Numbered from the stretch's first letter, positions 36,499 to 46,240 are shown. The stretch is 64,000 bases of DNA from Candidatus Fermentithermobacillaceae bacterium (GCA_012837895.1 DUQH01000114.1:1-64000); one strand, 5' to 3'. A program made the numbers and translations. Notes: generated by a model from the letters alone, not told the origin.

Positions 36499-36527
36499 TT
36501 GCATATTCTTGCTAGTATGAGTATAAT
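36499..36527 (+). promoter_or_regulatory. Promoter of the riboswitch-SNF transporter transcript
   Basis: TTGCAT (36499-36504), 17 bp, TATAAT (36522-36527). Transcription would start about 40 nt before the riboswitch aptamer. Confidence 0.75.
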
Positions 36528-36574
36528 AGTCGACAATATTCAGAAGTTGCTTGTTGTCGTAAGTTTCAGGGAAG

Positions 36575-36757
36575 AGTATCTTAGGGTTCCGCGTTGATTC
36601 CGGTACTGGCTGCCTGCATCTTGGGCGGTTCTGCTTCCTATAGAGATAATAAGTCAGGCAAAAGGCGGGCAGAGGCAAACCGGTACAACGGACTGGTCCG
36701 AGCGATACAGCTTTGCAGGTCAAATGCGAAGTACACCGTGGGTAGAAAAGACCCGTG
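36575..36757 (+). ncRNA. ykkC-class riboswitch
   Basis: TTAGGGTTCCGCG (36581-36593), GACTGGTCCGAGC (36691-36703) and the closing CACCGTGGGTAGAAAAGACCC (here GGGT 36740-36743 pairs with ACCC 36751-36754) are the three conserved blocks of the ykkC class, in order. CGTTG (36592-36596) pairs with CAACG (36686-36690). The arm between them is about 90 nt, much longer than usual, and contains its own CTGCCTGC/GCGGGCAG helix. The class includes guanidine, ppGpp, PRPP and nucleoside-diphosphate sensors; the subtype cannot be fixed by eye, though the GAGCGATACAG junction looks closer to subtype 2. Confidence 0.8.
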
Positions 36758-36806
36758 CGGCAAGTTCCTTGAGAAGTACTTTGGAACTGCCCACGGGTCT
36801 TCTCAA
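36750..36806 (+). terminator. Riboswitch-controlled terminator before the SNF gene
   Basis: GACCCGTG then GGCAAGTTCC (36750-36770) pairs with GGAACTGCC then CACGGGTC (36783-36799), followed by TTCTC. Its 5' strand starts with the ACCC that closes the aptamer's last helix, so ligand-bound aptamer and terminator exclude each other; this predicts an ON switch. Confidence 0.75.
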
Positions 36807-36852
36807 TAGACACAAGCAACCTATCACTTGATGAAAGGAGAATCATGACGTC

Positions 36853-38244
36853 ATGGCTACAGCTGATAGAGCAGAATCTGTGCCGCATCATGGCACAGTA
36901 TCGCGGGACGTTTTCACAACGAGACTCGGCGTTATCACTGCGACTCTTGGGTCAGCAGTGGGCTTGGGTAACATCTGGAAGTTCCCGTACCTGGCAGGAG
37001 CTAACGGAGGAGCAGCATTCATAATAGTCTACTTACTCTGCACATTGGTAGTCGGCCTTCCGGTTATGATTACAGAACATGTTATCGGCCGCACAGCAAG
37101 AGGAGATGCCATAGCAAGCCTTAAGAAGTTGGCACCTGGGAAATCATGGTGGTTGATAGGGGCCTCGGGTATACTTGCGTCATTCCTTATAATGGCTTTC
37201 TACACTGAAGTGGCGGCCTGGGTATTTGCGTATATCGTTAAAGCTATTCAAGGCGCCGTTTTGTCAACTGACCCTGCAGTAACTGAGGCAGCTTTTGCAG
37301 AGCTTGTTACAAGCCCTGTTCAATCACTGGTATGGCAATGGATCGTACTTGCGTTCATAGCGTTCATCATAGCACTCGGCGTATCCAAAGGTATTGAGCG
37401 TATGACCAAGCGGCTTATGCCGGCGCTTTTCGCGATCCTGATTATTGTGGTCATTAGGAGCGTCACTCTACCCGGCGCAGCACAAGGGTTGGAATTCCTC
37501 CTGAAGCCGGACTTCTCAAAAGTCACAGGTGCCACCGTGCTTACCGCACTAGGGCTCTCCTTCTTCAAACTGTCAGTGGGGATGGGTACAATGATCACCT
37601 ACGGAAGCTATTTCTTAGATGACCAAGACATCCCTGCAACAGCAACAAGAGTCATGCTCTCAGACGTTCTCGTTTCAGCTCTTGCGGGCCTGGCAGTCTT
37701 CCCTGCCGTTTTTGCATTTGGATTCCAGCCGGAATCAGGCCCTTCCCTGCTCTTCATAACGATCCCGGCAGTATTTAGTTCCATGCCGTTTGGCCAGATA
37801 TTCATGATTCTCTTTTTCGTGTTGACTGCTATAGCTGCAACCGGTGCCATGTTGTCATTGTTCGAGGTTCCTGTTGCGTACCTGGCAGGTACGTTGAACT
37901 GGGACCGGAAAAAAGCTACCGTGGCAGTGTTGATAGGACTGGCGGTAGTAGGCTCAACAGCAGCGCTCTCCAACAGCTTGCTTGCAGATGTTGTGTTCCC
38001 AGGAATAGGCACGTTCTTCGACTTGTGGGACTATCTCACATCAAACATACTCCTGCCTGTGGGAGGCCTGTTCTTGTGCCTGTTCGCTGGATGGGTCTTG
38101 AAGTGGGATAAGCTGAAAACCTGGCTCACAAACAATGGAAATCTTGACAATCAAGGGATCATCCGTGCGTTCTACTTGGTGGTCAAATATGTCACTCCCC
38201 CGTTGGTACTCATAATCCTTCTTTCAGGGCTGAACCTGTTCTAG
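36853..38244 (+). CDS. SNF-family sodium-dependent transporter
   Basis: A sodium-coupled symporter of the neurotransmitter:sodium symporter family, which in bacteria carries amino acids such as leucine, tryptophan or tyrosine. The first segment has the sodium and substrate signature ATLGSAVGLGNIWKFPYLAG with GGAAFIIVYLL after it. LSFFKLSVGMGTMITYGSYF is the sixth segment with the unwound region. 463 aa with 11 to 12 hydrophobic segments, normal for bacterial members. ATG 36853 has AAGGAG 12 bases upstream. The ykkC-class riboswitch and terminator in its leader imply ligand control, so the cargo may relate to the ligand. Confidence 0.93.
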   Translation: MATADRAESVPHHGTVSRDVFTTRLGVITATLGSAVGLGNIWKFPYLAGANGGAAFIIVYLLCTLVVGLPVMITEHVIGRTARGDAIASLKKLAPGKSWWLIGASGILASFLIMAFYTEVAAWVFAYIVKAIQGAVLSTDPAVTEAAFAELVTSPVQSLVWQWIVLAFIAFIIALGVSKGIERMTKRLMPALFAILIIVVIRSVTLPGAAQGLEFLLKPDFSKVTGATVLTALGLSFFKLSVGMGTMITYGSYFLDDQDIPATATRVMLSDVLVSALAGLAVFPAVFAFGFQPESGPSLLFITIPAVFSSMPFGQIFMILFFVLTAIAATGAMLSLFEVPVAYLAGTLNWDRKKATVAVLIGLAVVGSTAALSNSLLADVVFPGIGTFFDLWDYLTSNILLPVGGLFLCLFAGWVLKWDKLKTWLTNNGNLDNQGIIRAFYLVVKYVTPPLVLIILLSGLNLF

Positions 38245-38273
38245 CGGAGGGTATAGAAACTGGCGGACCGTAC

Positions 38274-38322
38274 GGGTTGCCTGCCTGGTTACTTAGCCGG
38301 GCCGGGCAACCCTTCTTTATTT
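38274..38322 (+). terminator. Terminator after the SNF transporter gene
   Basis: GGGTTGCC (38274-38281) pairs with GGCAACCC (38305-38312), then TTCTTTATTTC. The opposing MATE-like gene ends just beyond it. Confidence 0.8.
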
Positions 38323-38324
38323 CT

Positions 38325-39659
38325 CTAGAGTAATTGCCTGCACACAGGGAGGCGCCTCACCATGAGCCAACAGATCAGAGCCTCAACACCGCTCCCCGCA
38401 GCTAAACTGATTGCCCCTATGGCTGCCCCCATGACAGGACAAAACCGGGCAAGCGTAATGACCAAGAGCGAACTTGCCAGCATATTCCCGGATTTCGCTA
38501 CTGTAACCCAAACAGCTTGCCTGCTCAACATAAGAATGCCTCCGAAACACTCAGCCAAAGAGGCGAAAAAGGGCATCATCGCAACAGAAGCCACTGCCTT
38601 GAGGGCTTCGGGAACAACCTCTTGAGGAACTTTTATGATGGAACCGAAAATCCATGTCCCTATTTGCGGTACACTGCTAATCCACAAACAAGCCAAAGCC
38701 ATTGTGCCCAACACCACGGAAAACGTCCGGATCTGCTTGAAAGAATCCTTATCTTTCACATATACAACCACCAGTTGGTAGATGTTGTAGGTAAGCGACG
38801 TAAAAATAAAGGAAAAACTCGTGGCAACCTGATATCCAGCAAGGGCAACTTCAGGATTGATAGTCTTGGACAGGGAGGCTGTGATAATCGGCCTTCCCAA
38901 TGTCTGGACTGAAGATGCGATTGCCAAAGGCAGGCCGAATTTTAGCAGAACAGCTGATCTTGGGATTATCTTATCAGGCGTTTCTTCCTCTAGCGGCCCG
39001 ATAATCTTGCTTGATGCCACCAACGCGAGGAGTGACTCGGCAGCTAGTCCCAACATCAAGATAGATGCCCCCACAGGCCCCACAGGCCACAATCCGGGAA
39101 GGATGGCGGCAGCTATGAACATCACAATTACCCTGACAACCATGTTGATCGTAAGCCAAACAGTCTGCTTCTTGATAACGATAGGAACTTGGAATACGGA
39201 CCTGAAAGCCGACCATATGGGCCACAGCATGAGCACTCGCATAGACGGCACTGCCATTTTATACACTTCTTCTGATACACCCAGCATGCCCTTGAAAACC
39301 GGCCCGGACACCGGAGTCCAGCAGATAACTGCAAGCACAAGAAGCAGAACACCAAGTACCATAAAGGTAACCTGACCCGCTTTCCGGAAAGACTTCCTCC
39401 CCTGGGTAAAGGTAAGGCACATCCGGCCCATGCCGTAAATAGGCGATTCCAATACCGCTACTATGCTGTACGATGCAGAATAGGCAGCAAGGGCAACTGT
39501 CGGATAGGATGTCCTGGCCATAGCCCCGCTGACAACAGAATGGGTTAACATCATCAGCATTGAAGCAGCTGCCAAGGGTACGTAAAACTTGAGCAGCGCC
39601 GCTAAAGGTTGCCGGAAGGAAGAAGCGTATACACTGCTTGTCTCAGGTGAATAGTCCAA
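38325..39659 (-). CDS. MATE/MOP-superfamily membrane protein
   Basis: 444 aa with about 12 hydrophobic segments in two halves, beginning FYVPLAAASMLMMLTHSVVSG and LKFGLPLAIASSVQTLGRPI. The fold is that of multidrug/polysaccharide exporters (MOP superfamily), but classical MATE motifs are weak, and it is quite different from the MATE at 33187-34623. It may export lipids, small metabolites or drugs; the ANK-like subgroup is another possibility. TTG 39659 has GAGAGG eight bases upstream. No linked operon partner. Confidence 0.72.
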   Translation of the reverse strand: MDYSPETSSVYASSFRQPLAALLKFYVPLAAASMLMMLTHSVVSGAMARTSYPTVALAAYSASYSIVAVLESPIYGMGRMCLTFTQGRKSFRKAGQVTFMVLGVLLLVLAVICWTPVSGPVFKGMLGVSEEVYKMAVPSMRVLMLWPIWSAFRSVFQVPIVIKKQTVWLTINMVVRVIVMFIAAAILPGLWPVGPVGASILMLGLAAESLLALVASSKIIGPLEEETPDKIIPRSAVLLKFGLPLAIASSVQTLGRPIITASLSKTINPEVALAGYQVATSFSFIFTSLTYNIYQLVVVYVKDKDSFKQIRTFSVVLGTMALACLWISSVPQIGTWIFGSIIKVPQEVVPEALKAVASVAMMPFFASLAECFGGILMLSRQAVWVTVAKSGNMLASSLLVITLARFCPVMGAAIGAISLAAGSGVEALICWLMVRRLPVCRQLL

Positions 39660-40165
39660 AAGCGGTTCCTCTCTCTCCAGTTACAACTGTCGTATCAGAT
39701 CTATTGTACCACTAACCACCAAGAAATCTACTCTATTACACTTACATACAGGAGTTTTGGTTGCTGCGGACGCCACAGACTGAGGCTTTGTACACAGCCT
39801 GTCTGCAGAAATGCCGGGTTCTTGCCTATTCAATGCTAAAATTAGCTGGTTAATTGACCTAAATCCTGCTCACGCAAGAGGAATTCTAGGGGATTCGTAG
39901 AATGTTAGAAAGGGACGAGTAATAATTCATTTTATGCGAACCTATCGCCGTAGCTTTGTTCACAAATAGCTTGGTTGGGATACAAGACGTTTGAAGGAGG
40001 TGACTTCGGCAAACAAGAAAACGCTCAAGCACGATCCGGCATCGATTAAAGCAAACACCCCAGTCAAGACGCATCACGTCACAAACCAGCCTTCCTAGCA
40101 GGTGCTCCTGAGTTACTTGTATTGAAATCTACGCTAGTTTTCTCCACAGAATTTTCCTGAGGAAG
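39660..40165 (+). other. 506-bp gap before the oligopeptide ABC operon
   Basis: No convincing gene. It holds a perfect anti-SD match, GAAGGAGGTGA at about 39993-40003, with no normal start codon behind it; a 35-codon frame from TTG 39991 to TAG 40098 overlaps that site. A clear promoter for the ABC operon was not found, although it must lie here. Confidence 0.4.
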
Positions 40166-40177
40166 GTGTCTATCTTG

Positions 40178-42055
40178 ATGAAAGTGTTAAAGAGAGTGAT
40201 ACCAGTTTTGCTGATGGCCGTGGTTTTGCTGGCCGGATGCACCCCAACGGCTGAAGAAACGGACACGCCACCTGAGTCCAAACTAAGGGAGTCAGGCGAC
40301 GTCTACAGCGTCTATTCAGGCGAGATCACAACCATTAACTACTTAGTCACTTCCACAACCGCAGAGTTTTCCGTCGCAGCCAACGTAGTAGACTGTCTCG
40401 TCGAATACGACCATCTCGGCATCGTCAGACCCGCATTGGCGGAATCGTGGGAAGTCTCTGATGACGGTCTCGTGTGGACCTTCAAGATCAGAGAAGGCGT
40501 GAAGTGGTACACCTATCAAGGTGAAGAATACGCCGACGTTACCGCTCAGGACTGGATGGACGCTGCCAGGTACCTCTTGAATCCTGACAATGCGTCTGCA
40601 ACTGCAAACATCTTTTACAGCGTGGTCAAGAACGCCGAAGAGTATTACCTCGGCGAAATCGATGACTTCGAGCAAGTAGGCGTAAAAGCAGTAGACGACT
40701 ATACATTGGAATACACGTTGAAACACCCGGTTCCCTATTTCTTGAGCATGCTCACTTACTGCCCCTTCATGCCAGCTAACGGTGACTTCCTGGAAGAAGT
40801 GGGCGACCAGTTCGGAACCGATCACACAAAGATCCTCTACTGCGGTGCATACATCCTCTCTGAATGGCGCCACCAGGATGAGCGGATTTACGAGAAGAAC
40901 GAGAATTACTGGGATGCTGACAACATCCACATCAAGAAGATTGTGTCCAGGTACAACAAGGAAGCTGCTACCCTGGCACCTGAGATGTTCCTCAGAGGCG
41001 AGATCACCGGTGCAACCATCCCCACTGCATCCTTGGACGAGTGGATGAACGATCCGGAAAAATCCAAGATGGTACGCCCGGCCGAAACAAGCTTCTACTC
41101 CTACTGGTACACATTCAACTTTGACCCGAACTTCCCAGACGAATACGAGCCTGAAAACTGGAAGATAGCTGTCAACAACAAGAACTTCAGAAAAGCTATT
41201 TTCCACGGACTTGACAGGGTCTCGGCTCTGTTGACACTTGATCCTTACGAGCCCGAAAGAATGCTCAACAACACCATTACTCCAAAGAACTTCGTAGCTG
41301 CCGGCGGTAAGGACTACACCATGATAGGCGACCTGGCTAAGTGGACCGCCAGTGACAGCTTCGATCCTGATCTTGCCCTTGAGTATCGCGACAAGGCTAG
41401 AGAAGAACTTGAAGGCAAGTGTACCTTCCCGATTAAGGTCATGATGCCTTACAACACATCAGGAACCCAGTGGGCCAACGAGTCACAGGTTGTCGAGCAA
41501 CAGCTGGAAGGCCTCTTGGGCGAGGACTTCATCGACATCATTCCGGTAGGATTCCCGCCAACAGGCTTCCTTAATGCGACACGTAGGGCCGGTAACTACG
41601 CTCTCCAGAACTGCAACTGGGGTCCTGACTATGCCGACCCTGAGACTTATACAGAGCCCTTCTATCCCGATGGAACCTACAACTGGCCGGAAAAAGCTAC
41701 CGATCCGGCATATCTCCTGGAAGACGGCAGGACTGTGTACCAGAAGATGGTTGACGATGCAAAAGCTGAAGTGCTAGATATAGAAAGGCGTCTCGAACTG
41801 TTCGCTGCGGCTGAAGCATATGTTATCGAGGAAGCATGGGTCATCCCCTTCCGTGTAGGTGGCGGTGGCTACGTTGCCACGAAGCTGGAACCGTTTGCTT
41901 CGCCCTATGCACCCTTCGGCGTTTCATCACTCCAGTACAAGGGACAAATCGTGATGGAAGAACCGATGGGCATGGAAGAGTACAAGGCTGCACGCGAGAA
42001 ATGGGAGAAGGACCGGGCTGCTGCGCTTGAAGCAGAAGCTGCGGCAGGCAGGTAA
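40178..42055 (+). CDS. Oligopeptide ABC transporter substrate-binding lipoprotein
   Basis: Extracellular binding protein (family 5, Opp/Dpp type) that captures peptides for import. A signal peptide with lipobox LLAGC places it on the outer face of the membrane. The N-terminal lobe shows LAESWEVSDDGLVWTFKIRE, the family signature, and DYTLEYTLKHPVPYF. About 625 aa, at the long end for the family. The start is ATG 40178 or TTG 40175 (GGAAGG eight bases before the latter). It is the first of five genes (binding protein, two permeases, two ATPases). Two hairpins follow it and probably reduce read-through to the permeases. Confidence 0.92.
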   Translation: MKVLKRVIPVLLMAVVLLAGCTPTAEETDTPPESKLRESGDVYSVYSGEITTINYLVTSTTAEFSVAANVVDCLVEYDHLGIVRPALAESWEVSDDGLVWTFKIREGVKWYTYQGEEYADVTAQDWMDAARYLLNPDNASATANIFYSVVKNAEEYYLGEIDDFEQVGVKAVDDYTLEYTLKHPVPYFLSMLTYCPFMPANGDFLEEVGDQFGTDHTKILYCGAYILSEWRHQDERIYEKNENYWDADNIHIKKIVSRYNKEAATLAPEMFLRGEITGATIPTASLDEWMNDPEKSKMVRPAETSFYSYWYTFNFDPNFPDEYEPENWKIAVNNKNFRKAIFHGLDRVSALLTLDPYEPERMLNNTITPKNFVAAGGKDYTMIGDLAKWTASDSFDPDLALEYRDKAREELEGKCTFPIKVMMPYNTSGTQWANESQVVEQQLEGLLGEDFIDIIPVGFPPTGFLNATRRAGNYALQNCNWGPDYADPETYTEPFYPDGTYNWPEKATDPAYLLEDGRTVYQKMVDDAKAEVLDIERRLELFAAAEAYVIEEAWVIPFRVGGGGYVATKLEPFASPYAPFGVSSLQYKGQIVMEEPMGMEEYKAAREKWEKDRAAALEAEAAAGR

Positions 42056-42069
42056 TCTTGTGAACTTAA

Positions 42070-42143
42070 GGCCGGGTTAAGTCCCCGGCCTGTAAACCGG
42101 AACGCCGGAAGAAGAGGCTCCCGCACAGGTCTTTTCTTCCGGC
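42070..42143 (+). terminator. Two stem-loops between the binding protein and permease genes
   Basis: GGCCGGG (42070-42076) with CCCGGCC (42084-42090), then GCCGGAAGAA (42104-42113) with TTCTTCCGGC (42134-42143). Neither has a strong T-run, so they look like partial terminators or mRNA stabilisers that keep binding-protein transcript in excess. Confidence 0.6.
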
Positions 42144-42227
42144 TTCGGCCCCTCACACAAGATTATTACAGGGTCTACAGAACAACTGACTTGAAAGGAT
42201 AAGCCGCGTGGGAGAGGGTATTCAATA

Positions 42228-43187
42228 ATGCTAAAGTACAGTATCAAAAGGCTATTACAGTCACTGGTGACAGTTTTCATAGTTATCACGCTTGTTTTTC
42301 TCCTGATGAGACTCCTACCCGAAGAAGGCTACTTCGGCGACGGTTACGATAAGTTAACCCCGGAGCAACGTGAGAATATACTCCGCAAGTTCGGCTTGCT
42401 GGACCCGTGGTACATTCAATTAAGAAACTTCTACTCTTCGCTTCTCAAGGGTGACCTGGGTAAGTCTATCATCTACCGGCCGGATGTGCCCGTGATTGAT
42501 ATCATAAAACTCAAGATCCCGTTTTCTGCTGCCTTTGGCTTGGCTGCCATTTGCGTGTCCCTGTTTTTCGGTCTTACTATGGGAATCCATATGGCGCGCA
42601 ACAAAGGCAGGTTCTGGGACAAGGTCTGGTCAAGTTATGTGGTATTCATCAACGCAGTCCCGGCAGCGGTTTACCTGCTATTCATCCAGCTGTACATTAC
42701 AGGCTTGAAGTTCCGTGGCAGATCAATCTTCCCTATGCTGTTCAACCGGCATGACCCTCGCAGCTGGATCTTGCCGCTTATCTCCATGTCCCTTGGTGGT
42801 ATCGCCGGTTACGCGTTATGGATGAGACGTTACATGGTTGACCAACTCAATCAGGACTATATCCGTCTTGCCAGGGCAAAGGGAATGTCAGATAAGCAGA
42901 TCATGGTTAAGCACGTAATGCGGAATGCTTTTGTACCAATGGCTCAATACCTGCCCGCTTCAGTACTGCTAACCATCTCCGGTTCCATCTATATCGAATC
43001 ATTGTACTCAATACCCGGGATGGGCGGACTCTTGGTGGACGTGATTCAAAGGCAAGATAACGTAATGGTACAAGCCCTGGTCCTGATATATTCGACCCTG
43101 GGGATTTGGGGCCTTTTCCTGGGAGACATATTGATGGCCATCTTTGATCCCCGCATCAGGCTTGAGAAGAGAGAGGGGGCCAGGTAA
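42228..43187 (+). CDS. Oligopeptide ABC transporter permease 1 (DppB/OppB-like)
   Basis: Membrane subunit of the peptide importer. 319 aa with six hydrophobic segments; it opens with YSIKRLLQSLVTVFIVITLVFLLMRLLP, the normal DppB start. The EAA loop facing the ATPases is DYIRLARAKGMSDKQIMVKHVMRNAF. The loop after the first segment is acidic and somewhat long. It abuts the next permease with no gap. Confidence 0.93.
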   Translation: MLKYSIKRLLQSLVTVFIVITLVFLLMRLLPEEGYFGDGYDKLTPEQRENILRKFGLLDPWYIQLRNFYSSLLKGDLGKSIIYRPDVPVIDIIKLKIPFSAAFGLAAICVSLFFGLTMGIHMARNKGRFWDKVWSSYVVFINAVPAAVYLLFIQLYITGLKFRGRSIFPMLFNRHDPRSWILPLISMSLGGIAGYALWMRRYMVDQLNQDYIRLARAKGMSDKQIMVKHVMRNAFVPMAQYLPASVLLTISGSIYIESLYSIPGMGGLLVDVIQRQDNVMVQALVLIYSTLGIWGLFLGDILMAIFDPRIRLEKREGAR

Positions 43188-44156
43188 ATGTCACAGAAGG
43201 AACAACAAGTTATTCAAGCAATCGAAGACGAAGCCCTGTTTACCTTTGCCGAATATGACCCTGAGGCAGCAGAAAGGGTTGGATATTCGGACTACTCTTA
43301 TTGGGGTTCTACGCTCAAAATTTTCCTTAAGAACAAGACAGCCATATTCTTGCTGGCGCTGATGGCATCTTTGATTTTGTTCACTACAATCCAGCCTTAC
43401 CTGCCAAATCAGAAATCCCCCACTAAGATCCATGTAGATCCGGCAACCGGCCACCCTCTCAGGAACCAAAAGCCCAGTAACGAATACTGGTTCGGCACTA
43501 ACGTGATCGGCCAGGACCTTTGGGCCCGGATTTGGAGCGGCACAAGGACATCGTTGCTCATAGCTATCATTGTCGGGATATGGGAAGTGGGTTTTGGGAT
43601 CTTCATCGGAGCAGTATGGGGTTATGTAAGACAGATCGATGCCTTCATGACAGAAGCGTATAACGTGATAAACAACGTACCCACAACGATTCTGCTCATG
43701 TTGCTCGCCTACATATTGAGACCCAGTTTCAGAACTATGGTAATCGCCATGTGCGCCACAGGATGGCTTGGGATGGCCCGGTTTGTGCGCAACCAGATAG
43801 TGATTATCAGGGACCGTGAGTACAACTTGGCTTCACGGTGTCTGGGCACCCCAACGTCCCGGATCATCACGAAAAACCTTCTGCCCTATCTGGTGTCGGT
43901 GATCGTAATGCGCATAGCGTTGTCAATTCCCGGAACCATCGGTTGGGAAGTGTTCCTGACATATATCGGATTGGGTCTGCCGATAGACACCCCTTCACTG
44001 GGAAATCTGCTGAACGAAGGGCGCCAGGTAATGATGGCACCTGCGCTCAGGTATCAGCTGGTTTTCCCGGCAGTAGTGCTTTCTGTAATAACGATATCAT
44101 TCTACGTACTGGGAAATGCGTTTGCTGACGCTTCAGATCCCAGGAACCACTACTAG
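43188..44156 (+). CDS. Oligopeptide ABC transporter permease 2 (DppC/OppC-like)
   Basis: Second membrane subunit. 322 aa. About 50 hydrophilic residues precede the first membrane segment (FLLALMASLILFTTI). The periplasm-facing NEYWFGTNVIGQDLWARIWSGTRTSL is the DppC hallmark, and the EAA loop is YNLASRCLGTPTSRIITKNLLP. ATG directly after the previous stop, with GAGAGGGGG inside the end of that gene. Confidence 0.93.
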   Translation: MSQKEQQVIQAIEDEALFTFAEYDPEAAERVGYSDYSYWGSTLKIFLKNKTAIFLLALMASLILFTTIQPYLPNQKSPTKIHVDPATGHPLRNQKPSNEYWFGTNVIGQDLWARIWSGTRTSLLIAIIVGIWEVGFGIFIGAVWGYVRQIDAFMTEAYNVINNVPTTILLMLLAYILRPSFRTMVIAMCATGWLGMARFVRNQIVIIRDREYNLASRCLGTPTSRIITKNLLPYLVSVIVMRIALSIPGTIGWEVFLTYIGLGLPIDTPSLGNLLNEGRQVMMAPALRYQLVFPAVVLSVITISFYVLGNAFADASDPRNHY

Positions 44157-44168
44157 GAGGCGGAGCAA

Positions 44169-45212
44169 TTGACTGAACCAATCCTTTCAGTAAGAGACCT
44201 GGTCGTCAAGTTCAGCCTACGCGGACAGATTTTGACGGCCATAAGAGAAGCTTCTTTGGACCTATACCCGGCAGAAACTGTGGCAATTGTAGGCGAATCG
44301 GGTTCTGGGAAGAGCGTTTTCACCAAGACGTGGATTGGAATGCTGGACGCCAACGGGTGGGCAGATTCAGGTTCGATACTTTTTGAAGGCAGAGATATTG
44401 CCAAGTTTACCACCGAACGCGAATGGCTGACCATCCGGGGCAAGAAAATCGCCATGGTCTTCCAAGATCCGATGACTGCTCTAAACCCGCTGAGGACCGT
44501 GGGTATGCAAATCCAGGAAGCTCTTGAACTCCACCAGGGTATGCGTGGAGAACAAGCAAAAGCCAGGACTATAGAGATTCTAGCTGAAGTAGGCATAGAT
44601 ATGCCGGATGTGCGCTATCACCAGTATCCACACGAGTTTTCAGGTGGAATGCGCCAAAGGGTCGTGATTGCCATTGCGGTCGCATGCAATCCGAGAATTC
44701 TGATTTGCGATGAGCCCACGACGGCGCTTGACGTAACCATCCAAGCCCAGATCTTAGAGCTCATCAGGAGCCTCCAGAAAAAGATGGGTGTTACCCTTGT
44801 ATATATAACCCACGACCTCGGTGTAGTGGCAAACGTGGCTGACAGGGTAGCTGTGATGTATGCAGGCGAAATCATCGAGTACGGCACAGTAGAGGAGATT
44901 TTCTATGATCCCAGACACCCGTATACCTGGGCTCTTCTCTCCTCCCTCCCACAGTTGGGAATCAAAGGCCAACCCCTGTACTCGATTGCAGGAACCCCTC
45001 CCAACCTGTTTACCGATATTCCAGGCGATGCTTTCGCCCCGCGCAACCCGAAGGCGCTCAAGCTCGACTTTGTAAAAAGGCCGCCTTTTTTCCAGGTCAG
45101 CCCCACCCATTATGCCAAGACGTGGCTTCTGGATCCCAGGGCACCCAAGGTAGAGCCGCCGGAGACTATCAAAGCTTTGCGAGCTAAGCACGACGAGAGG
45201 TATGCACTATGA
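44169..45212 (+). CDS. Oligopeptide ABC transporter ATPase 1 (DppD/OppD-like)
   Basis: Cytoplasmic ATPase that drives import. Walker [11 protein letters not shown]-loop [11 protein letters not shown], signature FSGGMRQRV, Walker [15 protein letters not shown]-loop YITHDLGVV. The C-terminal oligopeptide-transporter extension follows (about 260-347). In many homologs this part carries four Cys for an iron-sulfur cluster; I do not see that set here. 347 aa. The TTG start follows AGGAGGCGGAGC. It overlaps the next gene by four bases. Confidence 0.94.
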   Translation: MTEPILSVRDLVVKFSLRGQILTAIREASLDLYPAETVAIVGESGSGKSVFTKTWIGMLDANGWADSGSILFEGRDIAKFTTEREWLTIRGKKIAMVFQDPMTALNPLRTVGMQIQEALELHQGMRGEQAKARTIEILAEVGIDMPDVRYHQYPHEFSGGMRQRVVIAIAVACNPRILICDEPTTALDVTIQAQILELIRSLQKKMGVTLVYITHDLGVVANVADRVAVMYAGEIIEYGTVEEIFYDPRHPYTWALLSSLPQLGIKGQPLYSIAGTPPNLFTDIPGDAFAPRNPKALKLDFVKRPPFFQVSPTHYAKTWLLDPRAPKVEPPETIKALRAKHDERYAL

Positions 45213-46150
45213 CACAGAATGAAAGGGAAGTAATCATAGAAATCAAGAACCTACGGGTTGAATTTAAGGGCAAGGGCAGAAAGCCCTTTAGGGCAGTAGA
45301 CGATGTATCTTTCGAGATCTACAAAGGTGAAACGTTCGGCCTTGTTGGGGAAACTGGGTCAGGTAAGACTACTATCGGGAGAGCCATAGTCAGGATTAAC
45401 CCGACAGCCGCAGGAGAGATCTTGTTTAAGGGCCGCAGAATTAACGGGGTAATCCCAAAGGAGCTTGACCGGGAAGTCACCCGCAAGATACAGATGATAT
45501 TCCAGGATCCAATGGCATCCCTGAATGAAAGGTCGAAAGTTGACTACATCGTGTCAGAGGGGCTTTACAACATAAAGGGGTTCAAAGACGAACAAGACAG
45601 AATGGCAAAGGTATCTAGGGCCCTGTTGGAAGTTGGCCTCTTGCCTGAATTTGCCTCACGCTTTCCCCATGAGTTCTCTGGAGGACAGAGACAGCGCATT
45701 GGCGTAGCGCGTGCTCTTATTATGGAGCCTGAATTTATCATTGCCGACGAACCAATATCTTCACTGGACGTGTCTATCAGGGCTCAAGTACTCAACTTGC
45801 TTTCTGACCTACAGAAAACCAAGGGGTTAACGTACTTGTTCATCTCCCACGACCTTTCTGTAGTGCGCTTTATCGCAGATCGCATAGGGGTAATTCATAA
45901 GGGTAGACTTGTAGAGTTGGCCGAAACTGAAGAACTCTTCGGACGACCGTTCCATCCTTACACAAGGGCACTGCTTTCAGCAATCCCGATTCCTGACCCC
46001 CAGATCGAAAAGAAGAAGAAGGTCCTGGTATATGACCCCACTTGTCACGATTATTCGAAGGATAAACCAAAGTGGGTTGAAATCACACCAGGCCACTTTG
46101 TACTTGCAAATGAAGAGGAACTAAGACAATACGAAGCAATGGCCGGATAA
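45209..46150 (+). CDS. Oligopeptide ABC transporter ATPase 2 (DppF/OppF-like)
   Basis: Second ATPase subunit. 313 aa. Walker [11 protein letters not shown]-loop [11 protein letters not shown], signature FSGGQRQRI, Walker [15 protein letters not shown]-loop FISHDLSVV. The family C-terminus is shortened and ends in an acidic tail ([16 protein letters not shown]). The start overlaps the previous stop as ATGA, a coupled pair. Last gene of the operon, ending at the hairpin 46180-46212. Confidence 0.94.
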   Translation: MTQNEREVIIEIKNLRVEFKGKGRKPFRAVDDVSFEIYKGETFGLVGETGSGKTTIGRAIVRINPTAAGEILFKGRRINGVIPKELDREVTRKIQMIFQDPMASLNERSKVDYIVSEGLYNIKGFKDEQDRMAKVSRALLEVGLLPEFASRFPHEFSGGQRQRIGVARALIMEPEFIIADEPISSLDVSIRAQVLNLLSDLQKTKGLTYLFISHDLSVVRFIADRIGVIHKGRLVELAETEELFGRPFHPYTRALLSAIPIPDPQIEKKKKVLVYDPTCHDYSKDKPKWVEITPGHFVLANEEELRQYEAMAG

Positions 46151-46179
46151 GGCAGGCTATCGACTGGCCATTTGACTCT

Positions 46180-46212
46180 GAGCGTGTAACTGCATAATGC
46201 GGTTGCACGCTC
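46180..46212. terminator. Terminator at the end of the ABC operon
   Basis: GAGCGTG (46180-46186) pairs with CACGCTC (46206-46212), with AAC/GTT continuing inside. Opposing genes meet here. Confidence 0.65.
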
Positions 46213-46240
46213 ATTCATTGGCCTTTATTACCAGGGTTTT

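Noticed and set aside
36222-36515. 97-codon frame as an intact small gene
   Set aside because: No ribosome site; the recognisable part is two RND-pump strings joined by a deletion, so a remnant is more likely.
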